Positions 16,895 to 24,739 of a DNA stretch of 64,000 nt are shown here, piece by piece. Origin of the DNA: an uncultured Atopostipes sp. (GTDB lineage Bacteria; Bacillota; Bacilli; Lactobacillales; Carnobacteriaceae_A). The notes below the pieces were generated by a model, which was given only the letters and a program-made list of their open reading frames with translations, did no database searches and was not told where the DNA came from. Position 1 is the first letter of the stretch, and every line of letters begins with the position of its first letter. The stretch is taken from NCBI GenBank assembly GCA_910588235.1, contig CAJUOQ010000001.1, forward strand, positions 44,457 to 108,456. The letters run 5' to 3'. The position numbers were made by a program, and so were the translations under genes.

Positions 16895-17918
16895 GTTCGC
16901 TAACCACCTTTTTCGCTTCTTTGATTGTGACGTAAGGCTTTACATACTTGTGGTAAAATTGGAAACTGTCCGTACGCTTAATCCACCCCCAATAGGAGAT
17001 AACCGCCTGTGCATCATATACATTGAGATAGTCCTTTTTGCCTATCTTTCTCATACGTCTTCGAATACGCAGTGCGTTCCGTCTCCTTAAAGTTGTTTTA
17101 TGACGATAGAAACGCAACCCTAAGAAATCCACCGGCCTTTTATCTACATGGAAAACTTGCCAATCCCCTTTAACACTTAGTTTTAAAGTTTTCAAATACT
17201 TTTCAATGTCTTTCCTTACTTTGCCCAGTTTCTTTTTATTATTGCCAAACATAACCAAGTCATCTACGTAACGAACATAGTGTTTAACTTTGAGTTCTTG
17301 TTTAATGTAATGGTCCAACCCTTCTAGAAAGAAGTTAGAAAACCACTGGCTTGTATAGTAGCCAATTGGTTGACCTTGATTTCCGTCAATAATACTGTCA
17401 ATTAGCCACAAACAATCTCTGTCCTTTATTTTCCTTCTGAAAAACTTCTTTAAAAGGTGATTGCCAATTGACGGATAAAACTTTTTGATATCCATTTTCA
17501 AACAGTATTTAGTGTGCGGAATGTCTGTATCCAACCACTTACGAATCGTATCTTGCGCGTAAGTCGTTCCGCGTCCTCGAACACTCCCGCAACTATACGG
17601 ATACATTCCCCGCATGATAATTGGTTCAATTTGTATCATCAGTGCCCAATGGATAATTTGATCAGGATAAAAGTTCGGCTTGAATATCTCCCTTACTTTT
17701 CCACTAGAATTATCTTGGATTGTTTTAATTTTAGGTTTATTTGGTACGTAACTTTTCTCTCTTAGCATCAAATGTATTTTATCTACATAGTATTCTGTAT
17801 TGTTTAACACCTTTTCTACATGTCTGTGTTTCTTCTTTTTATCCGCCGCTTTGTATATTGCTTGGCGTATATTGTCTTCGTCATATATCTTTTCGTAAAT
17901 ATAACCTGTTCTTTTCAA
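16851..17918 (-). CDS. DGR reverse transcriptase
   Basis: The 355-residue enzyme copies the template-repeat RNA into cDNA with errors at adenines. RT blocks are in order: KVREIFKPNFYPDQIIHWAL (about 74-93), KMDIKKFYPSI (141-151, first metal Asp), GQPIGYYTSQ (182-191), YVDDLVMF (217-224, catalytic Asp pair) and VDFLGLRF. SQ rather than SP after the Gly motif marks DGR reverse transcriptases and separates them from group II intron enzymes. Translation starts at TTG 17918 behind GAAAGGAA. It lies just past the template repeat and downstream of the variable gene, all on one strand. No maturase or nuclease domain is present. Confidence 0.93.
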   Translation of the reverse strand: MKRTGYIYEKIYDEDNIRQAIYKAADKKKKHRHVEKVLNNTEYYVDKIHLMLREKSYVPNKPKIKTIQDNSSGKVREIFKPNFYPDQIIHWALMIQIEPIIMRGMYPYSCGSVRGRGTTYAQDTIRKWLDTDIPHTKYCLKMDIKKFYPSIGNHLLKKFFRRKIKDRDCLWLIDSIIDGNQGQPIGYYTSQWFSNFFLEGLDHYIKQELKVKHYVRYVDDLVMFGNNKKKLGKVRKDIEKYLKTLKLSVKGDWQVFHVDKRPVDFLGLRFYRHKTTLRRRNALRIRRRMRKIGKKDYLNVYDAQAVISYWGWIKRTDSFQFYHKYVKPYVTIKEAKKVVSEHAKKQNEYGVVGVN

Positions 17919-18041
17919 GTCGTTTCCTTTCTTATTAACCTCAAAGTCGTTCGAGAATTAACCTACTAGACTCTGCTCTTGTCGGTTGAATTTTCACCAA
18001 GGGGTGAGGATTATAGAGTGCATTGAAATGATTTTTCTTAA

Positions 18042-18152
18042 TAAGATGACGCCTGCCGATGTTCGAGTCCGAGTTCGAAGACGCATTGTTCAGATTCCAG
18101 TTCGAAACCCCTGCATTCAAACCATTCGACCAATGACCGCCGAAGTGCGCAA
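18042..18152 (-). repeat. DGR template repeat (TR)
   Basis: The 111 bases align without gaps to 18233-18343 (offset 191) with 15 mismatches. Every mismatch is an adenine in the TR on the coding (minus) strand; 15 of its 24 adenines have changed and no other base has. In the frame of the target gene the TR reads with eight Asn codons (AAC/AAT), the codon type DGRs favour because adenine mutation opens most amino acids. It lies between the target gene and the RT gene. Confidence 0.95.
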
Positions 18153-18187
18153 GCACGCACCCTATAGCCCTATAATGTTTTAAGACC

Positions 18188-18208
18188 TTGGAGGGGACAC
18201 CCCTCCAA
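18188..18208. promoter_or_regulatory. Perfect hairpin downstream of the variable gene, likely DGR homing signal
   Basis: TTGGAGGGG and CCCCTCCAA form a 9-bp perfect stem around a 3-base loop, eight bases after the target stop codon. No T tract follows on either strand, so it is not an ordinary terminator. DGRs such as that of Bordetella phage BPP-1 need a short GC-rich hairpin just past the variable repeat for efficient homing. Confidence 0.7.
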
Positions 18209-18215
18209 ACCTCCC

Positions 18216-19199
18216 CTAAACCTGAGCTTTCCTAAGAAGACGCCCGCCGAGGGCCGAGTCCGAGGCCGAAGACGCATTGTACAGAGACCAGCCCGAAACC
18301 CCCGCATTCAAACCATTCGACCAACGACCGCCGAAGCGCGCAACGCGCTGGCCACTATTCTGGTAGTAATTATCTGCGTAGTAAGTCGATGAACTCGCGC
18401 CGGTCGTGTTCACTGGGAATTGCGCGTATGGCCTATTTGGGTCAAAACCCATTTCCCTTACATAGCCATTTGACGTGGCATTTGTATAAGACAGTCGAAT
18501 ATACGGCGATGTGAACACATCACTCGCGTACTGTTCGGCGTTTTCGCATACCCACGCTCGATGATCGAGAATATTAACCCCATCAACCCACTGCCACACA
18601 TTGCCCCATAAATCTTCAATTCCACGATATTTGAATTGATTTATGCTGCTAGTGCCCATTGCGCCGCTTGACGCAGCAACACCATCCGTTCCACCGGTAG
18701 TTGCCGCCGCAGAAGCACCCGTATACCCAGGATGAATCGACTGCGAGTCTAACGTCGCAAACTCCACATAAAAAAGAGCCTGTAGCATATCAACTGTATG
18801 AATATCTAGCTGTTGATAGCCGGCTCCGTTATTTCGTGCGTATTGTCTAAAAGTTGAAATCGTATTTGATACCATTGGTTGTTTTCCAGACTTTGACGCT
18901 AATCTATTCCCGTCCATACTGGCGATATAAGCGCCCACATCCACATAAGGTAACTCTTTGTTCTTATCAAAATCCCAAAAACACTGTGGTAAGTAAGAGC
19001 CTTGAATCTCGGCTTTGGAAACTTGAACAGACAACTTACCTGCCGTTGACGTTTTACGAATGTAAAATTTTGGAATACGGACAAACACATTGCCGTAATC
19101 GTCCGTGACCCGTTTCATTTCCTTGAAAATAGGCAAGTTGTCAAAGTCATTACGAACAACTTCACTCCCAATGCCTATTTCTGTTACTTTCTGTGCCAT
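18216..19199 (-). CDS. DGR variable protein, C-type-lectin/FGE-sulfatase fold, probable receptor-binding protein
   Basis: The 327-residue protein has an N-terminal domain of about 90 residues and a C-terminal formylglycine-generating-enzyme-like lectin fold, with the family's LWGNVWQWVDG (197-207) and a final RFGGRWSNGLNAG segment. The last 38 or so residues (286-323) are the variable repeat. Against the template, residues 288, 292, 303, 305, 307, 312, 316, 317, 319 and 321 are altered (for example Asn to Gly, Ser, Tyr or Ala). It follows Tal and two small tail genes, so it most likely sits at the tail tip and binds the host surface. The stop is at 18216-18218. Confidence 0.9.
   Translation of the reverse strand: MAQKVTEIGIGSEVVRNDFDNLPIFKEMKRVTDDYGNVFVRIPKFYIRKTSTAGKLSVQVSKAEIQGSYLPQCFWDFDKNKELPYVDVGAYIASMDGNRLASKSGKQPMVSNTISTFRQYARNNGAGYQQLDIHTVDMLQALFYVEFATLDSQSIHPGYTGASAAATTGGTDGVAASSGAMGTSSINQFKYRGIEDLWGNVWQWVDGVNILDHRAWVCENAEQYASDVFTSPYIRLSYTNATSNGYVREMGFDPNRPYAQFPVNTTGASSSTYYADNYYQNSGQRVARFGGRWSNGLNAGVSGWSLYNASSASDSALGGRLLRKAQV
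18233..18343 (-). repeat. DGR variable repeat (VR)
   Basis: This is the 3' end of the variable gene. The changes from the TR on the coding strand are A to G eight times, A to C four times and A to T three times, giving ten amino-acid replacements and one silent change. Confidence 0.95.
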
Positions 19200-19444
19200 T
19201 ATTCCACCTCTTCTTCGGGTTCCGGTTCTTCTAGTTCTTCCGCTAACTCCTCAAGTATTTCCTGTTTAGCAATTGCTTGAATTTGAATAGGCGATAGCGT
19301 GTCGAATCTTCCATCTTCATTTGTGAACCTGATATTTAAGTTCCCGCTCGGGTTGTTGTCGTAGTCGTGAAATGAAACGTGAACCTCTTTAATATTACTG
19401 TTATCGTCAAATGTATATCGCAAATCCCTTATCTTGTTTAACAT
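19199..19444 (-). CDS. Small tail-module protein before the variable protein
   Basis: The product has 81 residues: a beta-rich N-terminal part (residues 5-45, DLRYTFDDNSNIKEVHVSFHD) and a strongly acidic Glu/Pro C-terminus. Start and stop overlap both neighbours (TAATG junctions), showing a tightly coupled operon. Its position between Tal and the receptor-binding gene suggests a tail-tip connector or chaperone for the variable protein. No family recognised. Confidence 0.65.
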   Translation of the reverse strand: MLNKIRDLRYTFDDNSNIKEVHVSFHDYDNNPSGNLNIRFTNEDGRFDTLSPIQIQAIAKQEILEELAEELEEPEPEEEVE

Positions 19445-19842
19445 TATTTTTCCTCCTTGTTTTCTACTAGTTTTTCATAAAGCAGTGCATATGCGTCTGC
19501 ATTTGTTCCTGTCAATACGCCTTCATCGTCTTCATAATTTCTGAGTGCTTCTGCGAAGTCTTTGCGGAAGGGGCTGTTGTAGGTTACTTCGATTTCTGTT
19601 TTTCCTAGCTCGTCCATCGCTTTATTTAGCTCTTTGTTGTTCGTTGTTAAGTATCCTTTGTCCCTGTCTGTCCACCCATCAAATTCATCAATCGTGGCCA
19701 CTTGGTCTTTTTCGAAAGCCTCTAGAGGTTCTAACAACTTCTCTTTGAGTTTTGTTCTCCCAAGCGACTCACGCCCTTTTTTAAAAGTCACCTCATCTAA
19801 GAATTTATTCACTTTTCCAAGGTCTTTATTTAATATTTTCAT
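19444..19842 (-). CDS. Tail-module protein after Tal (DUF1617-like)
   Basis: This is a 132-residue soluble, mostly helical protein rich in Lys and Glu, with LGRTKLKEKLLEPLEAFEKD in the middle. The size and place directly after the tail endopeptidase resemble DUF1617 proteins of lactic-acid-bacteria phages, but I cannot confirm this by eye. Its start overlaps the Tal stop. Confidence 0.55.
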   Translation of the reverse strand: MKILNKDLGKVNKFLDEVTFKKGRESLGRTKLKEKLLEPLEAFEKDQVATIDEFDGWTDRDKGYLTTNNKELNKAMDELGKTEIEVTYNSPFRKDFAEALRNYEDDEGVLTGTNADAYALLYEKLVENKEEK

Positions 19843-22800
19843 GCAACCATTCCTCTCAATTCTTTTACTTCATCTTCTAATCGCTTGATTTTTTGTTCGT
19901 TTGATTCGCTTAATCGTAGCGCTTGAGTTGCTTTCTTATTAGTATTTCTTTCTCGTGAAGCCAACTGCTGTACCGAATGACCTATAAAGTTCAAGTAAGT
20001 CTGTTGGTTATAACCTAGAAAACCATCTGCTGATTTCATCATGATTTCAGGAACAACGATTTGCACTTGTTGGGCTATAAACCCTAAATCTTGGCCGCCA
20101 TATTCTTCAGATAGCCATCTAAAGTTGACGTATTCAATCCGCATCAGCTTTTCCAAATCATTCTCATTTCGTAAGCCTTGGACATCTTTCATTCGTGCGT
20201 CCGAAATGCTCGGAGACTCAAGTATTTGACGGCCGCCCATATTTAGCGGGTTGTACATGTAGATACGAGTGTTATCAAGCATCATCTTTCTATCCGCATG
20301 ATTTTTACCGTTTGTCATAAATTCTAAATTTTGACCCGAATAAATTCGTGTTATATATCCGGTGGTTGCGTACATTCCGCCACCCCAACGATTATTAAAT
20401 TCATATGCTTGGAATCGCCCTCTGTTGCCATCAAAAATAACTTGCTCAACACTGAATCTTGCGGTAATTCCTCCCGATTCGAGTGCGAACAATTCTTGAT
20501 ATCTCCCGTCGCCCAAGTGGTTTCTTACTTTAAAGTGAGCACCTAAAGTTGTTGTTACTTGAAAAGAAGGGCCATTTGACTGGTCATATCCAATATAACC
20601 AACAGTCGAACCACTCTCTGGTCTCCGTGCTAAAAACACACCATTTTGAATAAGTCCTTGTGACCCATCTGAGGCAGTTGTGCGTATTCCACCTCCACTA
20701 ATCGAAACATTTCCACCAACTGCATTATTCCAAGCCGATTGGACAAACTCCGTGCGATTACCAACCGCCGTGTTGAAATCAAGGTTGACAATACGTACAT
20801 TCGCACCATTTAGCTCTCCAGTAATTATCCGGTCAGCACTAATCTCAATTGCTTTAACGTTATTGATAAAGGCTGTTTTACTGGTTAGACGATTAATCTG
20901 CGCGGTATCCGCAAAAATCTTATCGACAAGCGCAACGCTTGTTTCTATGTGCGTTGATTTAATCACGTTTGCTGTAATTATTTTACTTCGAAGCGTTGTA
21001 AATTCAGCAGTTGTCCCTGTTAGCTTCGACACATTCAATGTATCAATGTGGGCAGATTTAATCACGGCATTGTCAATCAACGTTCTCTCAGATTCGATAT
21101 GGATTAAGTCGCCCTTAAATCTCAATCCATCAGCCGTTGCATTAATTTGCGTTTTGATGTCTAAACCAGACTTAATATTCAGTACCCAACTATCAGACAG
21201 CTGCGCAACTTGTGTCTCTGTCCAATCATCCATATAACCAGTGCGAGCCATTTCAGGTGAAGAAGTTCTTTCCCACTCGACACCGACAACGAAATCCTCT
21301 GTCGCACCTTCCAGTTCGCCAACTTTCGTAATAAAAGCGTCATCGGTCATAACCAACTGTGTGATTTTTTCGCCGTTGTTTCCAATGGTTTGTTTGTAGC
21401 TATCCACTTGCGAGATTGTTTCGTTAAACTTCACTTGGTTTTCATCTACGTAACTGATTGTTTGTTGCCACCCACTGGCGTTGGATATCAAACTGTTAAT
21501 TTGCGTCTTATTGTTGTTCACATACGTGTTTGTCGCGTTCCAGCCTTCTGCGTTAAAGTTATAATCGCCTAGAAAGACTTCAAACTCTCGCCTTGACGTT
21601 GTTTCTTCTGTATCCGCTGCACGGAACATCGTTGGATCAGATTCGCCATCCCACTCAACACCCATAATGTAATCAGGTGCATCGTAATTAGTTAAGTCAA
21701 TTTCTTCCATATAATCTGTGCGTTCCATACGAGGGTTTTCTGTTCGATTCCATTCCACACCAAACACGTAATCCGGTATTGCCCCCGAAACGCTTGTCAG
21801 CGCCATATCAAAGCCGTCAACCGTTAATTGGTATTCATTTGATTTAAAGCTGGTAAACTCTACTTCGTCTAACTTTTTACGCTCGAGTTTTTGAATATCG
21901 CCGACCAATCCATCGACCGACACTTGATATTCGTGCTCGCGAAAGTCTTGGAACTTACTGTCATCAAGCTTGTTTTCCTCGGCGCTTGTTAATCGTTGCC
22001 TGATACCGTTAATATCATTCGTATACTCGTTGGTCTTAAAACTTGTAAACACGCCACTATCGAGCTTGTCGCGCTTTACGTCTGCCAAATCCATTCCCAA
22101 TCCTTCGACACTTACTCTAAATTCAGCCGACTGCAATTCGTAATCATCGAGATTCGCGAATTCTTCTACGTAATCCGTTCGCATCATTGTCGGATCACTA
22201 GTTTTATCCCATTCCACGCCCATAATGACATCTGGCACATCGCCCTTAACACTTTCCAACTGATAATTAATTTCTCCAGTTTCTTCGTTAATGCGTGTGT
22301 TGACCCAGTCGCCACTGACTAAACCTTTGTCGGTTATAACGTTGTCAATCGTTGCAGGAATATTATTTGCTTTAACCAAGGCATTATCTGCTTTAGATAA
22401 CGCGTCATCTGTTTTGTTGTTTACGGCGGTTAAGTTTTGTTCGACTCTTTCAACACCTTTGGAAGCCGCTCGAGCTAAATTCTCGCTCTCTCCCGCTTTT
22501 TCCAAAGCTTTGATAGCCTTTTGGTCAGCAACGCCAATACCTTCTGTTAAATCATCCACCGCCGCGTCGTACCCATCGAATAACTCTTGATAGATGATAT
22601 CTTGTTCCTCGACTAGTCGTTCAGCTTCATCGATGGCTTCTTGTTTGCTGTCGATAGCTTGTTGTTTGGCTTCTTCGATTTCCTGTTGTTGTTCTTCAAT
22701 AGCTTTAGCATTCTTATCAATATCTTCTGAATCAATTATCGTTTCCCATTGGCTACCATTCCATACACGAATGCGGTCATATGGTCCATTCTTTTCAAAC

Positions 22801-24038
22801 CACGTATCTCCCACTTTATGTTCCATATTTTCATCAGGTGTTTCAAACCAAATACGATTGCCTTGTGCATTTACGATATAACCCATTGTTTCAACTTGCT
22901 GTTTTTCTATTCTATCCAATCTAGAACCAATGCCACCAGTTGTAATCGTTCTAAAAGACTGTCCAATAACTCCTAACTCAATCGATATATTTTCTTCCTT
23001 CACTGGATCGTAATCGACAACAACTACTTTTGCATTTTCATTAGTCACACCAAACTTTGGATAGAAAATAGGTAATCGATCGTTTAATTCGACTTCTTCC
23101 ATCACTTGGAATTCTTGATAATCTAGTGTTTTAGATAAATCAATGTATTCAACCATTAAATTTTCGTGTGGCAAACCAACTTCGTTTGCATTTGAATATT
23201 GATTGGCCAAACTTCTTAATCGGCTAACCGTTGGCTGATTGTCATAATCAAATTCAGCACTGAAATCAACAACCTGTATTTTTCTCTTGTTGTGCATTTC
23301 GAGATATTTGCCGTCTACATATCGCTCAGGAAGGGTAACTGTTCTCGGCTCACTTCTTTCACCCGTTTCGCTATCTGGTATATACGTAGCAAATGGATAA
23401 ATGGAAGTATAGACATTGTCGTCTTGTTGGTCTTGTTCTAAGCCTGTAATGTTTCTTCCGTACTCTAATGGTACGGTCGATTTTCTTCCCATTTCTTTGT
23501 GTAGACGAATAGTTTTATTGTCAAATTCATATTCTCCACCCCACACATCCAAGATTGACCCTTCTACCCCCGCAAGGGCTTCAAAGGCATTCGACACGTC
23601 ACTTATGTGCCAGCTTGTTGAGTTTGTCGTTGTTATATCACTCGTAACGTCAAAGGCTTCATCGCCTATTCGGTTATTATTCCAAATCCTCAACGCCTGT
23701 TCAGCCGTGGATGTTCTGATATTAACATCTGGGTTCAATGCATCTTTTAAGAGACTTTGAGAGATATGCTTAGCAAACACCTCAATTAATTGGCCTTCTT
23801 TTCTGATAACTCTTGATATTTCAAACGTTTGCCACTTGGTTCGGACACCAGCATCAGCTTTTATTCTCATTTCTTCCTCAAACACATCTGAAAATTCTGC
23901 ATTTTGTGGATATTGGAAATAAAGTAAATATTGTCCGTTTCGCTCACGAGTTACTTTTGGATTGATAATGTCTGTTATTTCTCCCAAACCATACGTTCTA
24001 AATTGTTGTTCATCTTTCTTAAACAATACTGGTATCAA
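19839..24038 (-). CDS. Tail-associated endopeptidase/tail fibre (Tal) with C-terminal S74 chaperone
   Basis: The 1399-residue protein starts at TTG, overlapping the Dit stop. Residues 1 to about 370 are the prophage tail endopeptidase domain that caps the tail hub. A Gln/Glu coiled coil (about 430-520) follows, then four copies of a GVEWxxxxxPxMxR segment and alternating xxFxxFxxxEYxxxVDG repeats (about 600-950), a beta-helical fibre region, and an S74 intramolecular chaperone at the end. The chaperone begins SISDARMK (about 1266), where Ser and the Lys five residues later form the self-cleavage dyad, and it ends in a coiled coil. The trimeric fibre probably releases this chaperone after folding. 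Confidence 0.88.
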   Translation of the reverse strand: MIPVLFKKDEQQFRTYGLGEITDIINPKVTRERNGQYLLYFQYPQNAEFSDVFEEEMRIKADAGVRTKWQTFEISRVIRKEGQLIEVFAKHISQSLLKDALNPDVNIRTSTAEQALRIWNNNRIGDEAFDVTSDITTTNSTSWHISDVSNAFEALAGVEGSILDVWGGEYEFDNKTIRLHKEMGRKSTVPLEYGRNITGLEQDQQDDNVYTSIYPFATYIPDSETGERSEPRTVTLPERYVDGKYLEMHNKRKIQVVDFSAEFDYDNQPTVSRLRSLANQYSNANEVGLPHENLMVEYIDLSKTLDYQEFQVMEEVELNDRLPIFYPKFGVTNENAKVVVVDYDPVKEENISIELGVIGQSFRTITTGGIGSRLDRIEKQQVETMGYIVNAQGNRIWFETPDENMEHKVGDTWFEKNGPYDRIRVWNGSQWETIIDSEDIDKNAKAIEEQQQEIEEAKQQAIDSKQEAIDEAERLVEEQDIIYQELFDGYDAAVDDLTEGIGVADQKAIKALEKAGESENLARAASKGVERVEQNLTAVNNKTDDALSKADNALVKANNIPATIDNVITDKGLVSGDWVNTRINEETGEINYQLESVKGDVPDVIMGVEWDKTSDPTMMRTDYVEEFANLDDYELQSAEFRVSVEGLGMDLADVKRDKLDSGVFTSFKTNEYTNDINGIRQRLTSAEENKLDDSKFQDFREHEYQVSVDGLVGDIQKLERKKLDEVEFTSFKSNEYQLTVDGFDMALTSVSGAIPDYVFGVEWNRTENPRMERTDYMEEIDLTNYDAPDYIMGVEWDGESDPTMFRAADTEETTSRREFEVFLGDYNFNAEGWNATNTYVNNNKTQINSLISNASGWQQTISYVDENQVKFNETISQVDSYKQTIGNNGEKITQLVMTDDAFITKVGELEGATEDFVVGVEWERTSSPEMARTGYMDDWTETQVAQLSDSWVLNIKSGLDIKTQINATADGLRFKGDLIHIESERTLIDNAVIKSAHIDTLNVSKLTGTTAEFTTLRSKIITANVIKSTHIETSVALVDKIFADTAQINRLTSKTAFINNVKAIEISADRIITGELNGANVRIVNLDFNTAVGNRTEFVQSAWNNAVGGNVSISGGGIRTTASDGSQGLIQNGVFLARRPESGSTVGYIGYDQSNGPSFQVTTTLGAHFKVRNHLGDGRYQELFALESGGITARFSVEQVIFDGNRGRFQAYEFNNRWGGGMYATTGYITRIYSGQNLEFMTNGKNHADRKMMLDNTRIYMYNPLNMGGRQILESPSISDARMKDVQGLRNENDLEKLMRIEYVNFRWLSEEYGGQDLGFIAQQVQIVVPEIMMKSADGFLGYNQQTYLNFIGHSVQQLASRERNTNKKATQALRLSESNEQKIKRLEDEVKELRGMVA

Positions 24039-24739
24039 ATTCTATCACCTTCATTCTTAACCATTGTCATCGTAAAATCGCCTGTCCACGATACGCTGTT
24101 TTCTCCTACATCTAAATAAGGGAAAACTGCGCCTTCTTCACGAACAACCTTTTCCCAAGCAGATAAATTACCGCTGTAAACCATTCTCTTTTCCATATCT
24201 AAAATAATCGAGCCTTGTATATCTTCCAAGACTGTTCGTCTACCATTTATTGTGATTACTGTGTTTCCATTGCCTGTAAGCTCAATTAGTGGCTTGGCCT
24301 GTACATTTCCTTGATTCACAATCCTTTGTCCTTTTGACAGAGCTAATTCTGAATTATCTTTAAAATACTTGACTGGGTGCACTAAAAAAACAACCTGTAA
24401 ACGCCCAAGCTGTTTGAGTACCTCTGATATTGAAATTGTATTAATCACTGTTGCTTGATAGAGAAAACCATCATCCCATGATAATTCTAAATCGTGCCAT
24501 CCTTTAACGCCCAACCATTCGGCTATTTCCGTCGTTTTCGGATATACGCTATCTTCCAGCCTCAAGGGGAAGGCACGCTCCACCGGTTTCAATCGCTGAT
24601 TGTCTAATAACAACACGCCATCACGACCGGGAACGGGTTGCGTTTCAATGTCGTTAGATGATAATTCATGTGTTACATCGTTTAAAATTCTTAATTTAAA
24701 ATCTTTTGTTGATTGCCCATTGTAAATAATCTCTGCCAT
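24035..24739 (-). CDS. Distal tail protein (Dit)
   Basis: The 234-residue protein has the pattern of SPP1 gp19.1-type Dit: an N-terminal belt domain with the typical ELSSNDIETQPVPGRDGVLL segment (about 26-45) and LRLEDSVYPKTTEIAEWL, then a C-terminal beta domain. It forms the hexameric ring joining tail tube and tip. Position between the tape measure and Tal supports the call. Confidence 0.85.
   Translation of the reverse strand: MAEIIYNGQSTKDFKLRILNDVTHELSSNDIETQPVPGRDGVLLLDNQRLKPVERAFPLRLEDSVYPKTTEIAEWLGVKGWHDLELSWDDGFLYQATVINTISISEVLKQLGRLQVVFLVHPVKYFKDNSELALSKGQRIVNQGNVQAKPLIELTGNGNTVITINGRRTVLEDIQGSIILDMEKRMVYSGNLSAWEKVVREEGAVFPYLDVGENSVSWTGDFTMTMVKNEGDRI

Noticed and set aside
16851..17918. 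Group II intron or retron reverse transcriptase
   Set aside because: There is no maturase or HNH domain, no intron-like RNA ends and no msr/msd structure. The SQ motif and the TR/VR pair identify a DGR.
17941..18156. 71-residue minus-strand frame that resembles the end of the variable protein
   Set aside because: It is the template repeat read in frame; there is no ribosome-binding site and the function is as an RNA template, so I do not list it as a gene.
18188..18208. Rho-independent terminator of the variable gene
   Set aside because: The stem is perfect but neither side is followed by a T tract.
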